A DNA stretch of 60,000 bases from Apostichopus japonicus (Eukaryota; Echinodermata; Holothuroidea; Aspidochirotida; Stichopodidae), in NCBI RefSeq assembly GCF_037975245.1, contig NC_092565.1, positions 3,051,499-3,111,498 on the forward strand, read 5' to 3'. Below, one piece after another: positions 1 to 13,591 of the stretch (position 1 is the stretch's first letter; each line of letters opens with the position of its first letter). The position numbers were made by a program, and so were the translations under genes. The notes beneath the pieces are model-generated. The model made no database searches, was not told the DNA's origin, and saw only the letters and a program-made list of their open reading frames with translations.

Positions 1-9
1 TAACCTTAC

Positions 10-3000
10 CTTACTGACATGTGCATTACAGTCACCCAGGAGTTCCTCTTGTTCTTTGACAAACTCTGATGCAAAGTCTTCATCCTTCTGTTGGATATCA
101 GCTTGATATCTGAAGAAATAGAAAAAAATGAGAAGGTGTAACATAGGTGCCTTCAGTGATGCCTGATCGACTGCTCAGTGGCACATGATGTGATAGAAAT
201 TTTAATACTACCACAACAGTAACCATAACGACCAAAAAAATATAAAAAAGCAAAGACGTTACTATCTTCCGTATTTATTAAATAACTTTAGCCACTATGA
301 AACAGTGTGCTAATTATAACATCCGTATTTCCAGTGTTAGATACTAACATAAACTCTGAACTTTTAATTGTTACTTTATAAACAATCTCATGTTCACTCA
401 TCCTCCACTGGTGATATTCATGCATAAAATACCCAGTGAATTTTGATGGTCGAGGATTTTAATCACATTATGTCTGTTAATAAATAACCATATTGCAAAT
501 GTATTCTATCTTAGGAAAACGAGCTGAAAAACTCACTGTTTAACTTCTGACTTAAATGATGTTGTGTGTTCCTTTGGTACTGTAACAGCCCGCAATACCT
601 GACAAAAACAAAAATAAATAAATAAATATATTAGGGAATATTGGACTTTGATACATTACATATAGTAAATCATCTTACATCTTGAAAGCTCATTACAAAT
701 TTAAACGTCAATCAAAAACTTACTTTAGCACAAAATTATGTCTTGTTTGCATGAATTGCTAACAGTATATTTCTATTGGCAAAATGAACCTGGCAAATAA
801 TCCCTTGTTAAGTAAATGGCTAAAGCAACGACTACACTTTAGCATAGTCAAATATATTTTACAATCTAAACAATTTTATACTTAAAATATACATGTGGCA
901 CAACTTACCAAGGTGCATTTACAGGGCAATCATACCTCAACTAAATATTGGAATTACCTCATTATCAGAAATTAGTTTGACACAAATTATAACACAATTC
1001 CATAACAATTTTACAGCTGGTATGAATATGTGGCTATCAGCTTGCTCCTGTGAATTTACTGAAGAATAGATACATCTGCAGTTGATTAGACTCATAACAA
1101 CGTACACTAAAATAGTACATTATGAATTTATGATAGTGGTAAATGTCATAAATAAGTTTTCAAAAGGTACAATGGTCATGCATGAATAAACATTGCTACC
1201 ATTAGATTACCCGGGCCCATAATTGATATTATAATTCTGCTTAGTTACCAGATGATCTCCTTTTCTATAATATACCGACCTGTTCTCTTTGCTTGACGAT
1301 TCTTTCCTCCCTCTGTCTTTGGAATCCATCAATTAAACTCTTCATTTCTGCCATAAACGTCTGTGAAAGGGAAACATATAAACTAAACATGTGAGCAAAT
1401 GAATCAACAACTCAAACTTAAAAAAAAAAAAAAACCAGAGATGAGATTCTTTAATGACTTCTAGACAAAACTGTACGAGGTGAAGTCATTATATGAAGTA
1501 TTTGTGACCGATCAATTGCACTGCAGTAGGTAAATGCTAATTATTCGATTATTCAAAATACATACTGTTTGATAATGCAGTAGCTTTATAGATAAATAAC
1601 ACCCAAGGAACTTGATAATACAACGTGTATATGAGACTACTGGTTATGCAATGTTGCTCATGCCAGGATGTTAAGGTCCTACCTCTTCCCTCTGTTGTTC
1701 ATCCTCCATGATGTTCTCTACATCACCGTGCAAGCTCTTGATGTGTTCAAGTTGTTCTTCAGAGTACTTGGACACCATTTCTTCGAGTCTATCATACTGT
1801 TGTGCACTCTTTTGCAGATGTTCCTCCACTATAGTCTTCTGCAAGTCAGTCTGTTATGTATGACCAAGAGATATAATTATATTGTGAAGTTCTATGTTAT
1901 TTTATTGCTTTTATCAGTATTTTACAGTTTAAATAAAATCTAACAGACTTTTTTGCTTATTTCTAGCTATAAATCATTTAATTTCTACTAGATGTCAAAC
2001 TTTTAAGTCCTTTCAAAACTTGAATGTCCAAATATTGATAATCAACTCTGCAATTACTGCCAGGAACCCTTTTCAGAATACAATGGACCTGTTTAATACA
2101 TTATTTGTTAATATTACAACTTCTTTGCATTCATCACATGATACATCAGTTTAATTGTTTTTCTCACAAGAGTGATGTATTGCTCAAAGAATTATTAAAC
2201 AAGAGAGTAATGTTTCCTAATAAACAATCATCAAGTGCCTCTCTAAAACCCCTTTCTGATTGTTCTTTCACAACACTGTTATGAATTAGACATATTTAAT
2301 ACCCTCATTAATATTCAAGTTGCAGTTGACTATTCTACTACCTTTTGCTTAAAGTCTTGGTCCCAGCTGCTTAGACTAGCAGTATGTGCCTCTATGCTCT
2401 TCTGGTGCTCTTCAAGAACCGGAAGTAACTCCTTGGATAAGAAATCGCTGACCAAATTCGCTTGGTCTTGCTAGAAATGTAAAAAGGGCAACAGAATGTT
2501 ACAAAGCAAGTTGAAAATAAGAAATCCAGCAACTGACATCAGAACAGCTAAATGCCAAGGATATAAAGGTTTAAGTTCTCATTTCTTCACAAAGGTTTCA
2601 TGGACAAGATTGTTACATTTCTACAAAGCATTCACAAAACCTGATAATCACTATCTTGAGAATATATCCAAGAAAGTATCTTAGATTCTATGAATCAGTA
2701 ACAAACCCAAAGAAACAGCTGTACTTTTTTGATAAAACTTATTTGTAACTAAATATAAAATATCCCCCATTAAGTTTTGTTTGGGTGATATTTTAATGGG
2801 GAAGTCTGGTCAGCTTCTCAGAGCACTGAGGTTTTGTTAATGCCTTACATCATAAAGCCACTAAAATGTAAAGGCTCTTTTGTGTAAAGCCTGTCTTTTA
2901 CTTCTCATATTCATTTTGCAATGCAAAAACAAACAGTCTTTGTTTCTCAAAGAACAATACCAGTAACAGTTAATGGTACAAATTAATTCCGCTATTAATG

Positions 3001-6000
3001 CATGATAATTACAAATCCCCCGGGCCCTTTTGTCACAGTAAAACATTAAATATTAAAACAAAAAGTCATCAAATATTCAAGCATAAGTAGCTGAATGACA
3101 TTGTTTTTAGTGTTTCTCTTTCTCTCCTAGAAAGTTTGTTCTCCATAACAGGGCTTACCCTAAACTCTTCAGTAAAACTATGAGTCTCGGTGAGGGCAGT
3201 TTTCCTCCTTTGAGTATTGTCTTTCATTTCTTGTTTTGTCTGGTTGGTTTTCTGCTTCACTCTCTCGACTAGCTGTGATAAAGTATCTCTCAAACTGGTC
3301 ACCTCTGCACTCCTTGATTTCATTGCTTTGCCTAAGAGAGTAAGATTCGCTTGGCTTATACAAAAGTAATTTTAGAACGCTATTTATTTCCTGCAGTTAC
3401 TTTGATTACATCACACAACAAATGAGAGATTTCTGAAAACGAAAAACTGCAGAAGTTGAATCTGTGGGCAAAGACATAACTCTATCTTTCAGAAACAAGG
3501 AAGGAGATTTGACAACAACAACAAAGAAGTTATTTTCATTTTTCAACACAAGTTTGATAATATTTGTTTCTTTCTAATACACCAAAAATGGCAGTTATGA
3601 ATTTTAGGACTCAACCTCAGTGATAAGATGAACAGAATGCACTTTAACTTTTGATTTTACAATTCATTTCATAAATTTGGCTTTGATCAGGCCTGCAACA
3701 CACCTGCATGTATTTACAATTATTTATCATTTGATAACACAGAATATACAAAACCAAATTGCACCAACAGAGATGTCAAAATCTCATGATCTGCATTTTC
3801 AGAACTTGGGGGAGTGTGGGGAAGATTGCTGTTACAATGTATAGGCTTACAACAATGTTACCTTTCTCACAGCCTTCAGATCATATAACAAAGCACATTA
3901 AGCAGCCTGGACTGGTTGTTTTTTCTTTTATTAATTTAAATGTTATTTTAATAAGACTGTACACAGGAAATATATGATCAGATATTTTAAGACAGATACC
4001 AAATAACTGAACTTACTGAATTCATCCTTTATGGTTGTACAGAACATAGTCTGCAGTTGACAGTAGTCAGCCTGTGATGTCTTCATAGTAGTTATACATT
4101 CACCAAAGTCGTCCTGGAATATCTCCTTGGCAGTCTTGTTGATGGCCTCTACTTTCTTCTTACGATCTAGTTTGGCGTGGAGTCCGTCAACGTCCGCTGT
4201 ACTCTCGTCTGCAACATGCATGATCTATGGAAGTGACAGAAAATATCCATAATTAATACAGAAATTAATACAAAATGAAATTAGAATATTTTAATTATTT
4301 TATACTCTGAATCATTTCATACCTGGCAAAGGTAAATCAGAAGTCCAGATTAGTACAATTGTATTTGTATTTTTAATATAATAAAAAAAAAGAAGAAAGA
4401 AGTGTTTTCAGTCAAAAAACGATTTCAAAGAAATGATTTCACTTTTTAGAGTCTTACATAGAATAATGGTAGTAGCTTGCAATGTACCAAGCCACAAAGT
4501 ACTCTGTTTCTGACCACAGTGGCTCCTGTAGTTTGATTAACCATTCCAAAAAGGGGAGGCCTGCAAGTATTTCTTTGGACCTTGAACAGTAACAGCCGAT
4601 GTCCCATTCTCATGTACAAATTAGGCAAGGTCAAGGTAGATCACCTATGAAACTTATGGGACTAACTGAATATTGGTGTATGTCAAAACAGCTTGACAAA
4701 GAATATACACAATTTTGGTTGGATGTGATGATCCAGCAACCTCAAGATTATAGTAAAAAGATTCTTAATTTTCCTTGCTTTTTCGACTATTTCCAGTAGT
4801 CATAATTTACTGTTTTAGCAATAACAGACTTTCAAGATCTCGGCAGGGATATTCATGCAAAATTTTATATTGTAAAACAATAATAAAACTGAGTCTGATT
4901 GTAACCTTATATCAACTAATTAACATTAATTATCGATTACTTCTAGAATGGAAGGCAGGCTTTGAAACAATAGATCTTATCACCTTTTTGGCATCGTCAG
5001 TCAAGACGACTTCAGTCTCCACGTGTTTCTTAACCAGATATTGTTGCTCGTCTCTGTCTTGGGTTGTATCCTTGAGATTCTAGAGGGCATATCATGAGAT
5101 TGAAATCATTAAAACTACTTTTCAAACTTTACACAAAAGTAGCAGACCTCATGAAAATATTAAAAATAATATTCCGTAGGATATTATACGTTACCGAATA
5201 TAGCAGAATAATTAAAACATAAACTATCCTTTCATTTAGGTATTTCGATATCAAAAACATCATTCTGAGGTATAGATAGCTGGATTCAAATTTCAAAATC
5301 AAGTTAATGGCTAACTCTTACACTTTAAATGAAGCTTGTCTCAAAAATAACGTGCAGGTATTGCATGCAAAATTCACCAGGAATGTTTATTAAGAGCTAT
5401 AATTAATTGATTATCATCATGGTTAAGACTGATTACAACTGCTAACGAGTTTCCAACCTTCCCCCCTTTCGAGAAAAAAAAAATTAAATCCAGTATGTTT
5501 GTGAACATGCCCTTTAAGTTGTGACTCCATACTTTGTAATGCATCACATTTTAAATGCATTATTAATTTGTCTACTTAGTAGCTTACCTTCTCTGTAGTT
5601 CTCAAGGTATCGGTGGTCTCATCCAGTTGATTCTTTGTCAAATCCAATTGTTCCGTTCTTTCTTCCAACTCGGCTTTTGTTTCATCAAATAATTCATTCA
5701 CCTGGATGTTTAATAAATGAGATCAAACAAGAAACGTATGTCCAAGAACTTCAATAAAGCTGTATGTATTTGTGTAACGACTCGTATTTTCAAAGTCTAC
5801 CAGACCAAACTCTGTGTATACCAACGAGCCTATGTCTGCAAAAACTTTAATTTGCTCATACTTTGCAATGGCTAATTCCTGTGTAAAAGAAGTACCTCAT
5901 CATGACAATGTCATTAAAGGAAACATTGTTAATAATGGAACACAGAATGCAGATTTAAATCAGGACATTACATAAAAGATAGCCCTATACAGATAAGCCA

Positions 6001-9000
6001 CAGAATAATTTAGTGTTCACATTTTATGTAGCACTTTTGAAGGTCCTAAATAGTGTTCGTCATAAAACTCTACGGTTCCTGCGTACAAAACCTGCTAGAT
6101 ACATCTTTACACTTGTATAGCACTTTCACCATTTTACCATAGCATTTTCTGATGTGATAACAGACAAATTACTCCCTGTAGGCTCACCTTTCTAATTTCT
6201 TCTTCCAGAGCCGCTATCTTCTCTAGAAAATCCTTAATACTGCCATCTTGAGAAGCAAGTTGGTTTTCCATTGCTCTGCAAGACAATATATGGGATTTAA
6301 CTTGAAATCATAAATCAATGATCAAAACTGCTTTGACATTTCACGCACTGGCATTCAACTCTTAAAGGGGGCAGGGTTGGAAAATTGAATTTCTTACGAA
6401 CATGTTTGATACTAGCCTACAGATGATTTGCTGCTAATGTTCACCAATCAGACAACCAAGCACTCCTCATACATAAAGATACTTTCCAATGAAAAATCAA
6501 TGTGAATGTTCTGCTGATTTCTTTCATTTGTTGTTTTGCTAGGTAAATTCCTGCAAAGACCATGAATTTCACACAAATGTCATTTGGATGACTGGCAAGG
6601 TTTTCCAACCATGAAAGGAGATAGTAATAAGTGTATGCATATTTTGTCAACTGTCTGTAAACTGCTCCTTGTCAATTAATGGCCAAGTAGACCAAATACT
6701 TCATAACATTGACGATGATTCAATCAAATTCAATGCAAATGGAGCCTACATATCAATCAGCATTGTTTGTACAGATAGTCTGGCATGACCAGGGTAATCC
6801 ACAATTCCACATGCTTTATTATGATTTGCTATTATAAATCAATGAACTATCAATGTACATGATTATCAACCAAACAACATATCTCATAATAAACCAGCCT
6901 ACAAAGGCAAATACATACTTCATTTCATTACACCCACTAACCTGTAATTTTCCTCTGATATATAGATTCCATTTTTCTCTCTTGCGGCAACCAAATCCCT
7001 CCTCAGTCTCTCAATTTCCTCTGTGTATTCCTATAAATGAAAAATGTTTTGTATTTACTTGATTGCATATACAGTGGAGTATCTATAAAAAAAAGTAAAG
7101 GTGTCATCAAATGTATGGACAATTATAAACAATTTCCTCAAACATGTTAGCAAACTGTAGCAACACTCAAGAAAAGTTAAGTTGTTGGGTTTAAAATATA
7201 TACATAAAAATTAGAAGAAAACATGTAAATTGACTATCCAATCAATTTTGACAATTTTACTTTTGTGGTATTAACTAAAACTTGGAAAAAACTTTCTGCA
7301 AAATGTTCACATAAATGCACTCTCAGAAGTTGACAATTTGAAGAAAGAAAAATTTACAGTAATCCACCAAGTTTGTATTCAGTTTCAATAGGAGTATGAG
7401 GTGAGCATCAAGTGAGCATCAAGTGGTACCATTTTTTACAGAAACTCTCCATTAAGTGTAGTACCTCATCCCCTCAGTACTGTTTGTATTGAAAAACAAG
7501 AAGTAAACAACTAACCTTGATTAGAGCTTTCTTTGTCAGTTTCTGGTTGACCTCTGGCCTGTTGGTGATATGTTTGGCCCTGTGTGCATAGTCTAAAGTA
7601 CTCAATGTTTCCTGTCAGAGGGGAATTCAGGAAGAGTACAAAATGAGATACTCCAGAAGTACATATACTTTCATATTCATTTAATGTGGCTTTAGTTTTA
7701 GGGATATCAGTAGCTGCTTGCAACAGCTTGTTTTGTTAGTCATTTAAAGCTTGCTAAAATTCAAAACATATAAATTATACATGTAGTTTTGTATGCAGCC
7801 GTGATATTATGTTTTGTGTCTACTGTAACTCAAACATGACCCACCAGTCATGGGTTTCAGAGCCAGATAACACCAACTGCCACAAAAACAAATGAATCTT
7901 CTTAAAGTGAAGATAACTGTTTGAAAAAGTAACCCAGAGAAAGGAATGAGTATCCTTGAGCTTGAAGTAAGCCTGAACATTCAACAAATTTCTACAAAAC
8001 ACACTGTATATTGTCACAAACCTCTACATTACAAGATGATGGTGAAACTGTGGCTATGATGGATGTTTTAGTCCTTCCTCCTAGGGAATCTTGCAAGAGT
8101 CTTGTAAGCTTACTCTCTCTGAGAACGTTGAAAGCAAAGATCGATATCGATGTATGATCGTGTGCATAGTATGTGATCTATCTATAATGGCTAATTAGAA
8201 TGACATAACTCTGTGTTGACAAACATGACCTTAGGAAAACTGCCTGAACAGGTTTCAAACAGAAGCCAGAGAATGTGTGATTCTGTGTCTACTTCAGATA
8301 ATGAGGAAGACAAAAGAACAGGACACAAAGGAACTGATTGGCAAGCTGGCTAGCCGTAGGTATTAATATCTGAAAGTAGGCCTAGGCTGTAGGGATGATA
8401 TTTTGTCAAAATGTTAGCATTTTTGATATAAGATATTCTGGTCAAGTATATATTACCCGCTAAAATGTCAAAAAGATGGAAGAAGTTAGCGGTCCATTTA
8501 TACATATGAATAAAAGCACAGTTAAGAAAGCTGGTAACTAAGTTAGTTTCTGAAATACAAAATAACTGAATGATGTAAGTACTTTAAAGAAAAGTTGGTT
8601 TATGCCTTTAAATCATCAATATTAATATTCATGTTAATTACAGGCTCAGCTACTTACCTGTACGGTACATGGGGTGCATGCTCGACCAACGCTGTGATCA
8701 CACGACCCAAGGTCAACAAACTTTGGTTGATGTTACCTGATCAGAAAACGAGACAAATTTTACAACATTCGTGAAACTTGCAGTGCAGGAGAGCTCCTGG
8801 CAAACATTTTATTTAAAATTATATGTTCACATGCAAGATTGTGTATATGGTGTTGGTGTGCATAAAACATGATGGGAATGAAGTTCACAATCATATGAGG
8901 GGCTTCTACTATGCTGACAATAATAATTAAAATAATAATGATAATATGTGCTATTTATAAAGCACTTTCCAATAAAATCTCAAAGTGCTGTACAAAAATA

Positions 9001-12000
9001 AATACCTAAAATATATCAAACAATACAAAAACTTGCACCAAGTAACTAAAAATAGCAATACAAAGAATAACAAGGAATATTTAAAACATAAGAGCTAATA
9101 TTTAAATTACATTACAAGTATAAAGTGTTCATATTAAACATTTAAAAATATGTGTTTTCAAATCCCATATTTAATGTTATGCAAAATACCACCATGTACA
9201 GACCTGCCTCTCTTGCTCGTTTGTCAACAGCTCCAGATCTTCCGATGTTCTCACTGCCAGCTAAGTCCACCATGTTCAGTTTGCCAGTCTTCAGGAGCTC
9301 CTCCCCGTCTATGCTGTTCTCTTTGATGTGGATGGTCACAGAGAACACCGAGTGGGAACGACTGTGAAAGGAGGAACCATGATTTAAAATCTTAACTTGT
9401 TGGCATTGCTTCAAGTTAAAATCTTTCATCTTGCCACTTAATAACTTACATTATGTTCAGTGTTGTAAATATTATTTAAGAGATCCCCCAAATGAAATGT
9501 TCAGTTGTCCCCAAAGCTATGACTGTCCAACTCAACAGAATTGGATAAAGAGTATTATTTGGTAGCTTTCCCCTTCCTGTACCTGAAGAAATCTTTGGCT
9601 TCATGACAGATAAAAACCGATAAATATATCAATAGATAAAAAAAAACCATTAGAATTATCCACTGCCTTTGTCAAAATCTTGTTGCATTTTTGCAAACAG
9701 TGGGAACAATACAGTCGTTTGATCCCAAATATGACAGTGTGTTACTTAACCTTAGGTGTGTGTTAAACTGTTAATGTAGAAATTCTTTGCCAATAATATA
9801 GCATTAAAACATATACAGTAAGTTACTTTCAATTGAAGATCGTGAAGGAAAACACTGTTCAATACAAAAGGAAAAAGTAAAAATTAGGAGAATCATAAAC
9901 AAGGCAGTACTTTTTTCTAATCGTTTCTTTGTTTGAAAACATCACATTCCTTGAACTTCAACAGAACTTTGTCAAGCTAGGACTTGCTTATTGTGCATTG
10001 TGCTCAAGTCTTAGTAATGTTTGTAGTTGTGTGCCCGTACAAGAGAAACATAAATTTGCTAGATCAATCGAGATGAGAGAATGACAGGTTACCTGGAGTG
10101 TGCGTTCATCAGAGTAGCAGCGGTCTGACGCTTGGCGGCTCCTCTCTCTAAGATGGAGTATACTTCATCCTTGTTGTGAACTACAACCTCTTCAAGACCT
10201 TGGATCACTACTGATCCCTGAAAAGTGGCAAAATTAATCCATTCTGTATATCAGTGAAAATCTAATTTAATGTTTATGTAAAATGTTAATCTAAGCCCAA
10301 TCCTTGTTATCAGAACATAACTCAGTCAGTGACTGATTTTAGATTGAAATATCTTGGTAAAGAAAGCAATATTATCGGCTTACCAGTTAGTCAAAGTTTA
10401 TACTGAATATTGAAGATAGTATTGTAAATGTTCCATTTGCTATTTGGCAAGTGAATAGTGATAAAAGTGTCTTGATGCAATTCTTACAAACACAGGGAAT
10501 CATTACAACTCAATATTTTCTGTTCATTTGGTGATAAATGTAAGAAAAAGACCTAATTTGTTCAACTGATAAATTACTTTGAGCAATACTTTGTAGATTT
10601 GGTAAATTTCTAGAAATTGGTAACCATCTGTGGTCTTTAATCAGGAACATCATGTGTGATATGAAAAAAGGAGATTGACCACTACTCTCTTGTCAAACAA
10701 AAGGCAGGGAGAGGGTGAACGTACCTTACGCGCCGAGTCTTCAAATATTCTCAACCTTTGAATATCGTCTTGGGATGTCAATAGATCAAACAGTTCCTCG
10801 TTGTACAACTCCAAGAAAGAAACTCGAACCGAAAATTCCACTTTCTGGGAATTTAGCTTCTCAAAGATTTGGTGCATGGCTCGAGGTATCACTCCAGCCA
10901 AAGGATCCTATAACAGAACAAAGACCAAAAAACTGAGAATGATTAAAAGGATTAAAAAGCAAGAGTATAAAACTAACCAATGCTATGGCATACAAAGATG
11001 CTGAAAATAATTATTTGTGAAAAATTCGGTTTTACCCATCTGTCCCAGCATCACCATCGGCCTTCTAAAATCTAGATGTCGCTGTATTTACAAGAATATT
11101 ACAAAATTAATGTAAGCTTGCTGGCTACTATTAACAGTTTTTTGTTTTTAAGAGTTACATGCTAGGGTTATGAACAAGTTGTTCAGACTAATCCTCATAT
11201 ACCTGTTACCCATAGGCTACTGATGGAATGTTATCTTGAAGGCTTGGATATTTCCAACCAATCGCTTTATAAAATTGACTATCTTTGCATTGTGCCTTTT
11301 TGTCACATGTAATTTGAAAATCTCCCAAATTTGAATGCCGGACCAACCTCACTATGGATGGAGCAGCTTTGGTTATAACTGGAAAACAAGGTTCACATTT
11401 TAGGTAAAACATGTCTTTTTTTAAATCCAAAACTATATCCTTTCCTACAGGTAGTGCTTGATATGTTTCTAACCAGTAGAAAGCATTTTCTGCAAGTGTA
11501 TAACAGCCATACATGGACCACTTTGGTATTAACAGACCGCAGATGCTCCACATCGAATGATGCTATGTACAGTATATACAGTCTCTTTTAGGTTTCAGGT
11601 GGATGTCCAAGTTCATCACAGGGAAAAAGAAGAAACTATAAATTGATGCTTATTGCTCTGACCTCTTCCCAGGAAAGGGATTCATCTGGAGTTCTTTCTC
11701 CTTCCATTGTAAATGTCTTTCCTGTTCCTGTTTGTCCATACCTGTCAAATATAACGTTACAATTACAATTAAAAAAATGTTTCACTTGTTCTTTATTTTT
11801 ACGAGAGTGACTTTTAACACAACCATTTGTAAGTTATATGTTTTTAAAGTGAAAACTAATTCATGATCAAAGTGTTCATCAGCTCTTATTGTTCAACACT
11901 ACGGCCCACTAGCATTTAGGCGATGTTGCCCCAAATGTTAATCTATGTATTTAATGCTGTTCAACTCTTCATTTATAACAGATCTCAAATTACTCACGCA

Positions 12001-13310
12001 AAAACTGTACAGTTGTAGCCCATGAGAACTTCATCCAGGATTGGTTGAACGACAGATTTGTAGACTTCAATCTGTTTGGCTTTTGGTCCAAATACCTGAA
12101 AGAAGACTCTTAGGTAATTCAAACAGCCATGGCTTAGAAATTACATAATAGTAAATTTTAACCAATTGATGAAAATGCCAAAGTAAATGATATAAAGCAT
12201 TTGTTACCAGATATGTATGCTGTAATTATTAAGGGGTTCTGCAACAGCATAACTGTCACTCTCCTAGTCATTGACTATATAGCATTTATGGAAGACAACT
12301 CAAAATGTGATACATATATGTACTATTGTATTGTCTGTACATATCCTATGGAATCAAGTTACTTCATGAATGAAAAAAAGGAAGTTACAAATAAATGGAG
12401 AGAACCCAAATGAATGAAACGAATGATTGGTGAAAGTCATCAGATGACAAGATAATCCAATTATCAGATTTTGCTGAGATTGAATATTTGGACTTGTATA
12501 TTAATGTTAATTCTTGTGATAGAGTTTACATACTTAGTTGCTGTTCATTTCAATCAAAGCACCCTTCCTACATTCACTTGTTTTGGTAACGCACTTTTCA
12601 TTGCTAGCTTCTAGATAGGCTTATCAGTCAGCAAATCGTTATCTTGAAGAAAACATGTACAGATATATATACAGATATACTGACCTTATCAAATGTGTAC
12701 TGTTTCTTGTTGTGCTTCTCAAGTTCCACTGTAACTTCTTTCTTTGGCTGGTTGGCATCGACAACTCTGTAAGAGCCATGTTTTCGCTCTGTTTCATTGA
12801 TTGGTCTGAATGAAAATTGAAATAGGAAAACTAATTAAATTTGCTGATTTGCAGAATAATAACTATTGGGTATTACTTACACCCACATAACATATTTAGG
12901 TCTATCACATAGGCCTATAATATTGGTTTGTATTATAGAAACAAAGTATCACAGACCTATTCAAAATCAAGAAGATTGAGATATACCTAGGATATACCGA
13001 TCATTGTAGTAGGCCATGGTTAGTATAGTATAACCCATATACCATACCGTTGAAGGCAGTGATACTAGTAGTAGTACAAGCCTACTTGTGCTGCAAATCA
13101 AAATCGTGTACTGTAGTCTGTAGTGTAGGGCCTAGGCTTATCTTTTCTTATGCTAAAAGTAGTAAAACTAGTATTAGTAAACACCGAAATGTGAAGCAAA
13201 GCTTATGAAGGAAAAATCAACGAAATGCCGGTTTGAAGTTTGCGTCCTTACCTACAGCGAAGAACCACTTGTATGTGGCTTTCTTGAGGTGGTTTAACAA
13301 TTTTCACCAT
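10..13310 (-). CDS. KIF11: Kinesin-5 (Eg5/KIF11) mitotic motor, 21 coding exons, 3' end outside window
   Basis: Plus-end-directed bipolar motor that slides antiparallel spindle microtubules. Exons in transcript order: 13252-13310, 12685-12805, 11998-12095, 11663-11741, 10725-10907, 10093-10217, 9204-9361, 8658-8736, 8022-8118, 7516-7611, 6942-7030, 6188-6275, 5588-5701, 4984-5079, 4017-4224, 3159-3331, 2342-2470, 1683-1850, 1280-1360, 537-598 and 15-109 (or 10-109, as two overlapping donors are both in frame). All junctions are GT-AG and the frame stays open for about 800 residues. The motor domain shows the P-loop GQTGTGKT (95-102), switch I NAHSSRSHS (218-226), switch II DLAGSE (254-259) and the kinesin-5 neck region [17 protein letters not shown]. 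The long coiled-coil stalk follows. The start at 13310 is chosen because the other nearby ATG (13318) is out of frame and soon stops. The C-terminal tail with its BimC box lies outside the window. Identification is firm; single exon edges are inferred from splice consensus and phase. Confidence 0.95.
8919..9015. repeat. Possible dispersed repeat fragment, KIF11 intron 7
   Basis: An AAT-rich run is followed by TATTTATAAAGCACTTTCC and CTCAAAGTGCTGTACAAA, which contain the inverted pair GCACTTT / AAAGTGC. This arrangement is familiar from 3' ends of short interspersed elements in marine invertebrates, but only this one copy is visible here. Confidence 0.3.
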
Positions 13311-13591
13311 CTTTTCATCTACCTTTTTCCAAGATCTTTCTTTGTGGTATTGCTGCCGTTTTTAAAGCTCAGCTTTGAAACAAACTTTAAAAATTGAAAG
13401 CATCGCAATACTGTAACGTTTGAAGATAGCCAATCAAATGGCTTCAATCGTTACAATGGGCGGAGTCTTAAAATGTTTATTTTTCCTAGAATATTTTCAA
13501 CATATGTCTAGCATATTCTTAACCTAACTATTGACAATTGGGCTTACATGTGAACCTTATATACCATTGCAGTGCACAAGATCAAACAATC
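13311..13591. promoter_or_regulatory. Bidirectional promoter region between KIF11 and XPNPEP1
   Basis: The two start codons point away from each other and are 281 bp apart, so both 5' UTRs and any core promoters lie here or in unseen upstream exons. Visible motifs are TTTGAA (13419-13424, like the cell-cycle CHR element), CCAAT (13430-13434) and GGGCGG (13458-13463). No TATA box is obvious. NF-Y sites combined with CHR elements are typical of G2/M genes, which would fit KIF11. That functional link is inference from motifs only. Confidence 0.6.

Noticed and set aside
13538-13591. Longer N-terminus for XPNPEP1
   Set aside because: The upstream extension starts at TTG, not ATG, and the family N-terminus matches MPPK at 13592.
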